Shown piece after piece: positions 27,800 through 34,700 of a stretch of DNA of 37,116 nt. Both the position numbers and the translations under genes were made by a program. This stretch comes from Neptuniibacter sp. (GTDB lineage: Bacteria > Pseudomonadota > Gammaproteobacteria > Pseudomonadales > Balneatricaceae). The stretch is from contig NZ_JAAEQH010000343.1 in assembly GCF_024231755.1 (NCBI RefSeq), positions 1-37,116 on the forward strand, given 5' to 3'. A model generated the notes under the pieces. That model did no database searches and was not told the origin of the DNA. It saw only the letters and a list, made by a program, of their open reading frames with translations. The first letter of the stretch is position 1; each line of letters starts with the position of its first letter.

Positions 27800-28959
27800 C
27801 TATGACCAATCTATAGGCTCATCCTTAAACTGCTGCTGAACCTCTTCAACTGATAAACGGTGCTTTTCTAGAGCAGAAACAAAGCGTTTATCAAGTTTCC
27901 ACGTAGTAAGCTTTCTCAACTCAGTAAAAGCATCATCATTACTCCAAGCAGGTTTATAGGGTCTAACAGAAGTCAGTGCGTCAAAAACATCTGCAACTGC
28001 GACAATTCTTGCTTCTACAGGAATTTCGTTGCCTTTTAGGCCGTCCGGGTAACCACTCCCATCAATATTTTCATGGTGATAACGTGCAATATTTATAAGC
28101 TGAGGTACGTAGTGATTATTGTGGAGTCTGAAGTTATCCAACATTTTAGAAATGATCTCCCCCCCTTGTCAGCGTGTAGCTTCATAACGTTAAACTCTTC
28201 ATCTGTGAGGGGAGCATTCTTTAAGAGTATACTGTCAGGAACTGTAATCTTTCCGACGTCATGTAATGGAGCGTACCAAAATAAACGTTCTACATGCTCA
28301 TCATCAAAGCCCTCTGCTTCAACTATTTCTGCCGCAATAATACGAACGAAACGAGCCATTCTTTCAAGATGAGCCCCTGTTTCTGGATCACGGTGACTTG
28401 TAAATTCTGTTGCTGTTTTTAGTGCCCCGTGAAGAGTCTTGATTTCATTGACCTTGCCGCCAACTAGCATCGAAATTAGGCGAGCTATCATATCTAGATA
28501 GGAAAGGCCTTCATTCTTAAAGGCGTTTTTCATCCGGGAATTGAAAAAAACAAAACCGAGGAATTCCCCATCCTGATATAGAGGAACTGTGTAACTCGAT
28601 AAAAAGCCATGTTCCTGAATCTGTTTTGAATGTTTACTCTGACTCTTTTGGAATACTCTTAAGTCATTGACGATACGAGGTTGGCCTTGCTCAACAACGG
28701 CCTTAAGAGATGAAGCTTCTGATAATCTTGCTTGATATAAGGGAAGAGGGTTTCCGCTGTCTGTGCTATGTGCAAAGGTTTTCAAGAGATCACACTCAGC
28801 ATCATATATTGCTACAGCTACCCGATCCACAAAACCATAATGTTCTCTAGCAATGTTATGAAGAAAATCAATTTTCTCGGAGATATCTGCCTTTTCATTA
28901 AGTGTGCATAGCAGATCCTCATGCGTAAACATATCTAAACGATCCGTATTTATTTCCAT
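27800..28959 (-). pseudogene. GAF + HD-GYP phosphodiesterase gene, frameshifted
   Basis: Two overlapping minus-strand frames together make one HD-GYP protein. The first (from 28959) gives a GAF domain (about 25-165) and the start of HD-GYP with RDPETGAHLERM and the HD pair His233-Asp234 (LHDVGKI). It leaves frame after residue 267 (LHADKGG). The second frame continues from KMLDNF with [16 protein letters not shown] (the GYP motif) and [10 protein letters not shown]. The break is in a run of seven C on plus (28159-28165); one extra C restores a continuous frame of 386 residues reading [16 protein letters not shown] enzymes degrade cyclic-di-GMP. As given, the product lacks the GYP half and should be inactive. 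A read error or phase variation are alternatives to a true pseudogene. Confidence 0.85.
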
Positions 28960-29107
28960 TGATTTCCGTCTCCATTAATACTTGAGTGAAATACTATTAC
29001 CTCATACTAGTTCCTTGGGTAAGGGAAAACCCTAATGCATTGGTTTATGTGTAAGATGATGAAAAGTCTAAGATGTCTGGCTGGTTAGCGGAATTAATGG
29101 GTGACAT

Positions 29108-29138
29108 AAAAAAATAAACCCAGCTTATAGCTGGGTTT
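29108..29138 (-). terminator. Rho-independent terminator after the 53-residue membrane protein gene
   Basis: On the minus strand a perfect 10-bp stem AAACCCAGCT/AGCTGGGTTT (29129-29138 and 29116-29125) with a 3-base loop is followed by A and seven T (29108-29114). It lies 23 bp after the stop of the small gene. Confidence 0.9.
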
Positions 29139-29160
29139 AGTGTGATAGAGCTTTGAAAAT

Positions 29161-29322
29161 CTAGCGTCGGTTACGGTAGCGTTTACGTTGTTCCTCTTCC
29201 GTCTCTACGCGGATAGGTTTAACGCGGCTGCTGTTGTTCTCACTCATCTGTGAACCCATCTTGAAGATGGCAAACACCAGTGCCACTGTTGCAAGGGTGA
29301 GAAGTGTCGCGAATGTTGTCAT
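29161..29322 (-). CDS. Small single-pass membrane protein, 53 residues
   Basis: A short frame on the minus strand starts at an ATG with a strong AGGAG ribosome site 6 bases upstream and ends in TAG at 29161. A hydrophobic N-terminal helix (about 3-20, ATLLTLATVALVFAIF) is followed by KMGSQMSENN and a charged, very basic tail (EEEQRKRYRNRR). A perfect terminator follows 23 bp later, so this is a self-contained small transcription unit, which supports it as a real gene. The type resembles small inner-membrane proteins with a cytoplasmic Arg-rich end, but no family was recognised. Confidence 0.75.
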   Translation of the reverse strand: MTTFATLLTLATVALVFAIFKMGSQMSENNSSRVKPIRVETEEEQRKRYRNRR

Positions 29323-29490
29323 AACGTACTCCTAAGCTGGGAAGGGTTCCAGCTACTGCTTGAAGGCAGTATAGCTCACCTTCATGGGTTAACCTTACGG
29401 ATTAGTCGCGCTTAAATCCAGTAACAGCTACCGAAACTTTGATCTGTAACACAGTTATGGGGGCAGAACTTAGGATTTAAACCCTGACCC

Positions 29491-29739
29491 TTAAGCGTTG
29501 ACTTCTTCCTGTGCCAGAAATGCTTCAAGTTCAGTAAAACCGCCAATGTGCTCCTGACCACAGAAGATCTGAGGTACAGTTTCAACGGGTTTGCCCACCG
29601 TTTGTTCCAGATCTGCTTTGCTGATTCCCTGTTCGTGGATATCGATATAACGGAAATCCAGCTCTTTCATTTCACACAGCTCTTTTGCTCGGCGGCAAAA
29701 CCCACATCCTTCGCGACCAAAAATCGTTATACGTTTCAT
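29491..29739 (-). CDS. grxA: Glutaredoxin, GrxA-like, with CGFC active site
   Basis: The 82-residue protein follows E. coli Grx1 (GrxA) through GKPVETVPQIF (cis-Pro) and HIGGFTELEAF, with the GISKADLEQ helix as in GrxA (GITKEDLQQ). The active site is Cys12-Gly-Phe-Cys15 instead of the usual CPYC, so both redox cysteines remain but the second position has lost Pro. Glutaredoxins reduce disulfides and protein-glutathione adducts with GSH and supply ribonucleotide reductase. Translation starts at an ATG with an AGGAG ribosome site. It lies 168 bp upstream of the small membrane-protein gene on the same strand, possibly without joint transcription. Confidence 0.92.
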   Translation of the reverse strand: MKRITIFGREGCGFCRRAKELCEMKELDFRYIDIHEQGISKADLEQTVGKPVETVPQIFCGQEHIGGFTELEAFLAQEEVNA

Positions 29740-29967
29740 ATCGGCTCCTGACTGTAAACCTTAACTTGAGGCGTTTGCCTTTGGATGGAATCTATTGAAT
29801 CAGTTTAGGGTTGTATCTTGCCAATTAGATCTGTTAATTCGTGTTATTGGTTTTTTTAATCGAACTATTTTGGAGTGAATTCACGCTGTTGTGAATAGCA
29901 TTTTGCACTGCAGTAATGTGCTGTGAAAGCGGTGTTTTATGGGGTAGCAGCCTTTGTCCCCAATGTC

Positions 29968-29976
29968 TGTGGATAA
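29968..29976 (-). promoter_or_regulatory. Consensus DnaA box
   Basis: The minus strand reads TTATCCACA, an exact match to the DnaA box, with flanks AGAG and G like the E. coli R4 box. No second perfect box was seen, so a replication origin is not supported; titration of DnaA or control of a neighbour is possible. Confidence 0.4.
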
Positions 29977-30419
29977 CTCTGTAAACAAGTGATGGGTAAG
30001 GGTATTTAACCCTTATAAATTGGCTGCTTTATACGAATTGGTTAAAAAATATACAGTTATTTATTTGTTTGATAATTAAGGATTTTTTCTTGATTTATTA
30101 AGGTATTTGAATGAGTTTTTAAGAAAATGATCTTTTCTTATTTTCGTAATGGTTCTTTAACTTATGTCAATGTTTTTGAGTATTAAAAGGCTAAAAAAAC
30201 AGGCTTTATTTACTTGTAGGTTTTAGATCTTTAACAAGCGGATGGAGGTGAGGACTGCAGCCGAGTGCACTCGGGAAGGTATCAAGGTTGTTTAGGTACT
30301 GCTCAGCAATATCGGGTAAGGATCTACTATCCACCATGCTGAACATCTCTGCTTCATACTCTAGGACTAAATTTAGAGTAAGGGTATTCCCTAGCTTATG
30401 GGTTATCAGTTATATTAAA

Positions 30420-30429
30420 TGAACGTTCA
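30420..30429. promoter_or_regulatory. Possible operator upstream of the STAS gene
   Basis: TGAACGTTCA is a perfect 10-bp palindrome, 24 bp before the chosen STAS start and just after a TATATT -10-like box (30411-30416). Repressors of several families use such sites; none can be assigned. Confidence 0.35.
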
Positions 30430-30452
30430 ATATGGTTATTTGTGGAGGCGTT

Positions 30453-30755
30453 ATGGTTCAGTCGCAGTATGACACTTCTACTAATACTCAGAACATCGCT
30501 CTTGCCGAGCGTTTTGATTTCTCTATCCAGAAAGAATTCAGGGATGCATACAGGCATACGGAAAAGCCACATGTAGAATTTAAGGTCGATCTCCCTGATA
30601 CAAGATATATCGATAGTGCGGCATTGGGTATGCTTCTGGTATTAGACGATCACGCCCAGCAGTTGGGTGGCAAAGTTATTCTATGTAAACCATCTGATGA
30701 TGCTTTGAAAATTCTTCAGTTCGCCAACTTTGATCATATCTTTGATATTCGGTAG
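30453..30755 (+). CDS. Single-domain STAS protein (anti-anti-sigma factor type)
   Basis: From the ATG at 30453, which follows a strong GGAGG ribosome site, the product is 100 residues; an upstream ATG seven codons earlier lacks such a site. The whole protein is one STAS domain: strand LPDTRYIDSAALGMLLVLDD has the phosphorylatable Ser55, and GGKVILCKPSDDALKILQFANFDHIFDI forms the following beta-alpha-beta. STAS proteins of this size (HsbA in Pseudomonas, SpoIIAA in Bacillus) are phosphorylated by an anti-sigma kinase and release a sigma factor or regulate motility-biofilm switching. No kinase or phosphatase partner is in the window, so the partner is encoded elsewhere. Confidence 0.82.
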   Translation: MVQSQYDTSTNTQNIALAERFDFSIQKEFRDAYRHTEKPHVEFKVDLPDTRYIDSAALGMLLVLDDHAQQLGGKVILCKPSDDALKILQFANFDHIFDIR

Positions 30756-30837
30756 ACCTGTTTCTTAGATGTGTCCTGGCCGTTCCCGATTACTGTTTTT
30801 ATAAACGCTAAAAAGTAAGGCTTGCGCGTAATCTGCT

Positions 30838-30868
30838 TAGCCTATGACTGGTTAGCAGTAATAGGCTA
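30838..30868 (+). terminator. Possible terminator after the STAS gene
   Basis: TAGCCTAT (30838-30845) and ATAGGCTA (30861-30868) form a perfect 8-bp stem with a 15-base loop, then a GTTGTTGTCTT tract. It lies between convergent STAS and SDR genes. The T-run is interrupted, so it is only a candidate. Confidence 0.35.
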
Positions 30869-30893
30869 GGTTGTTGTCTTCGCATGAGCGCTT

Positions 30894-31559
30894 TTACCAG
30901 GGCAACGGCTCTCCATTGGCGTGCCAGAAACTGCCATTGTTCTCCAGGTTTAACTCTTCTATGCGTTGAGTCAGCCCTACTACTGCTTGGTCTGGTGTGA
31001 CATCACCGTTGAAGCCGATCATACGTGTAGATACCAGGCCCGGATGGAGTTGAGCAACCATAATTCCGCTGCTTTTCAGATCCATTGCCAGGGACTTACC
31101 AAATGCATTCAATGCTGCTTTGGAGGCCCGATAACCATAGTATCCGCCGGAACCGTTATCTTCCATCGAACCCATACGGCTGGTGATATTGATCACTTTA
31201 CTACCAGATACAAGATTGTTGAGTAGCGTATGGGTTACCCGCAGTGGTGCGAGAGCATTTACTTCAAACTGTTGAATAACTGTATCGAAGTCCATCTGGT
31301 CCAGTGTTTCTGAAAGGAAGATGCCCGCATTGTTAATGAGAATGTCTATCTGCTGGCTGCCAACCTGGTCTTTCAAATGTTTGATAGATGCTTCCGAACT
31401 GACGTCAATATTATCTATTACTGTACAGGGTAAGCTGTCTAATTCGTCTGATGAGTGACGACATACAGCGGTAACCTGATCACCCGAAGCGCAGAAATGC
31501 TTTACAAATGAAAGGCCGATACCGCGATTAGCCCCGGTAACAATAATATGTCTTGTCAT
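30894..31559 (-). CDS. Short-chain dehydrogenase/reductase
   Basis: The 221-residue protein is a classical SDR. The NAD(P)-binding TGANRGIG (8-15), the structural NNAG (76-79) and the catalytic Ser127, Tyr143 and Lys147 (in YRASK) are all present, so it should be active. The Arg after TGAN favours NADP(H) use but does not prove it. It has an AAGGA ribosome site and stands alone; the STAS gene is convergent. The substrate cannot be told from the sequence: the family covers alcohols, sugars, steroids and acyl chains. The small size (usual 240-260) reflects a short C-terminal substrate loop. Confidence 0.92.
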   Translation of the reverse strand: MTRHIIVTGANRGIGLSFVKHFCASGDQVTAVCRHSSDELDSLPCTVIDNIDVSSEASIKHLKDQVGSQQIDILINNAGIFLSETLDQMDFDTVIQQFEVNALAPLRVTHTLLNNLVSGSKVINITSRMGSMEDNGSGGYYGYRASKAALNAFGKSLAMDLKSSGIMVAQLHPGLVSTRMIGFNGDVTPDQAVVGLTQRIEELNLENNGSFWHANGEPLPW

Positions 31560-31712
31560 AACAGTTCCTTAAGTATCGATTTTAAGAGTTGGCTGGACAG
31601 CTGATTATTTGGTCTTGATTATGAAACTCAATCATCGGTTGTTGGTCAATAGGTTAGAAATTCTATTTTCCCCATAATTGATTAAATTCTTCTTCGATTC
31701 AGTTCCTTTGGA

Positions 31713-34700
31713 GTGAAATGTACTCTGGTTTTGCGGACAGTTATTGATCATAATTTTGGGACATATGAACTGGTGGATATGTTAATGGGCAAGCATTTTT
31801 CTATTTTTGAATCTTATGGAAAAAAATTAAGTACATCCTGGTGGGATCAGAGAGATGGCTTGCCTTCCTATAAATACTCTGGAAACGAGAAAAGCTTATT
31901 ATCTATAGCACTTTCCAATGCTAATAATGATAGTAATGGGCGTTCTTATTTATTAGCTGACCCAGTTCTACCAGCGATGCACGATAGGCTGGAAACACCA
32001 CAATTTAATACATCTCCCTTAGTACTGCTTGATCTGTTAGAAGATGCCACGTCTGAATTTGTGATTCAGTCTGCTTATATCGCGTATTACGGTCGACCTG
32101 CTGATCCAGGAGGCTTAGCAGCTTGGTCTGCGTACCTGGAGCAATCGGGTGGGGATTTGGCCGATATCATTGACGAATTTGGTACTTCTGCTGAGTTTCT
32201 TGCTCGCTATGGCAGTTTTTCAAATCGAGAGTTGGTAAATGAAATTTATCGACAGTGTTTTGGCCGGGATGCTGAAGAAGCAGGGCTGGATGGTTATACG
32301 GCGCTGCTGGATTCAGGGGAGAGAACTCTACAGAGTATCGCGCTAGATATCTTGTTAGGTGCGCGTAATCAGGATGCTGAAACTGTTTTACAGAAAATTG
32401 CTTTCTCTGAGTTATTTACAGAAGAAGTGAGCCTAGGGAATATTTCTTACTCAGGTGTTCGGCATGCTAATGAAGCAAAAGATATCTTGCTGGGTATTGA
32501 GGCGGCAACTGACAGTTCCGGGTTTGAACAGCTTATCCAAGATTACAGTAGCAATATTGATGAGCAGGATTACCTTAATGGCTCAGCGTTTGCTGATATT
32601 GGCGATGAGATTGATGATGCGGGTGTTGTCGACTTAGACGAAAATGCCGAAGCGACTGTTAAGGGATTTGCAGAGAATACTGATGTATTCCAGATTACAG
32701 CATCCGCAAGTGGAGTATCTGATTTTGAACTGACGGGGTTGTCGGCCACAGTAAATCTGTATCTCTACTCCGAAAATGAGCTACTACTCGCGAGTGCTGA
32801 ATCTAATGATAATAGTGATAGGCTGATCAGCTATGATCTGGAAAAAGGCCAGAGCTATTATGTGTTTGTCTCTCCTGAATTAGGCGCTGAATCACAATAT
32901 CAATTAGATTTTTCCCTTGCTCTGGAAACGGGGGGAGATGATCAGTTAAATGGCATTGATATACCTGAAGCAGGCAACTCACAGGCATTGGCAACGACTG
33001 TCGATTTTGATGTGTTTGGTCAGGCTTCAGTTTCGGGGTACAACGGTTATTTATCGGATACCGCGGATTACTTTGGATTTACCGCTCTGGCCACAGGCGA
33101 ATCCCACTTCAACCTTGAACAATTATCCGCAGACTTAAATCTGGCTCTCTATGCAGAGGATGGTTCTCAGTTGGTGCTCTCATCTAATGGGGGGAGTGCT
33201 GACGAATCCATTAGCTATGAATTAGTCCAAGGTGATACCTACTTCATAGGCGTGGCAGCCGAAGGTAACGCTGCTTCTTCCTACCATTTGGGTTTTGATA
33301 TGGAGGTCAATTATGGGGGGAATGATGAGATCAATGGCATTGACATCGATGATGCCGGTGATACCTTGCTTACCTCATCCGAGATTGAACTGGACACTTA
33401 TGGTGATGGCACTGTTTCTGGCTCTGTAGGGTTTATTGATGACAGTGATGATTTTTTCCAGTTGAAGGCTCCAGCATCTGGCAATGCTAGCTTCATACTC
33501 AGCCAATTGGCAGGGAATCTCGATCTCAAGTTATACAACTTTTCTGGGGAGCTTATTGCAAGTTCAACAAACGGTTCATCTACCGAGGAACAAATTAATT
33601 TCTCCGTTATTGAGGACAGCATTTATTTCTTGAATGTAGAACCTCAAGGTAATGCCGAGTCTGAATATGAGTTATCTCTGGATTTACCGATTAATCTGGG
33701 GGGAAATGATCTTATTGGTAGTTTGGATATTGGTGATGCCGGTGACGATATCACAATGGCTGAGCTGGTTACCTTAGATGAAAACGGTGATGCTCTCATT
33801 TCCGGTTTTACGGGGTTCGTTACAGATGAAAGTGATTATTTCAGCTTTGTGGCACCTGCATCCGGCCTTTCGACTCTTAGCCTGACTGGGTTGGAACAGG
33901 ATCTTAATCTGACCCTATTTGACAGTAGTGGGGCACAACTGAGCTCTTCTGAGCAAGCAGGGGCTGGGGATGAAACTATAAATTACAGCCTGGTCACCGG
34001 TCAGCTCTACTATGCCTCGGTTACAACAGTTGATTCTGCAGAATCTGCTTATTCATTCTCTATGAACCTTGTTGTAAATGAGGGCGGCAACGATGTTGTG
34101 GATAGTGTCGATATTGGCGATGCACCCGATCAAAGAAACAGTGCTATCTCAGTCGATCTGGATATCTATGGTGATGCCACAATAGCGGGTTCTGTAGGAT
34201 TTATCTCTGATACGGATGATTACTATAAATTTATTGCACCTACATCTGGCCTGGCGACTTTCAATCTCTCGGGTTTGAATCAGGATATTAACCTAAGCCT
34301 TTTTGATGCTACTGGAAATTTACTTGATACGTCAGATCAGACTGGCAGTAATAGCGAAGTTATTCAGTACTCCTTAGTTGGGGATCGTACTTATTATCTT
34401 GGAGCCTCTGCTAATGGTACTGCAGAGTCCGAATATCAGCTTGGCCTTGATCTATTAGTTGAAACGGGGGGTAACGATCTGGTTTCGGACACTGATATTG
34501 GTGATGCCAGTGATAGCATCCTGTCGGCTGACTTGGTGAGCCTGGATGTATTTGGAGATACATCAATTACCGGCTACAACGGCTTCTTAAACGATAACGA
34601 TGATTTCTACCAATTTATAGCTCCGGCAACTGGGGCGGCCAGTTTTCGTTTGACTGAATTAAATGAGAACCTGAATCTCCAGTTGTTCAGCAGTAGTGGT

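Larger units (their letters stand above)
29740..30452. other. Gene-free A+T-rich region of about 700 bp
   Basis: No open frame with a ribosome site was found between the grxA start and the STAS gene. The segment 30061-30120 has 11 G/C in 60 bases and 30121-30180 has 15 in 60, far below the neighbours. It holds a consensus DnaA box (29968-29976), a perfect 14-bp palindrome CCGAGTGCACTCGG (30261-30274), and several GGA triplets between 30239 and 30365 reminiscent of CsrA-binding RNAs, although no sRNA terminator is clear. Its job is unknown. Confidence 0.55.

Noticed and set aside
30239-30365. CsrA-titrating small RNA
   Set aside because: Several GGA triplets exist but no clear set of hairpins exposing them, no firm promoter and no terminator; kept only as a suggestion in the region entry.
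29740-30452. Chromosomal replication origin
   Set aside because: Only one perfect DnaA box, no cluster of boxes, no phased melting repeats, and none of the usual neighbours (dnaA, dnaN, mnmG, rpmH).
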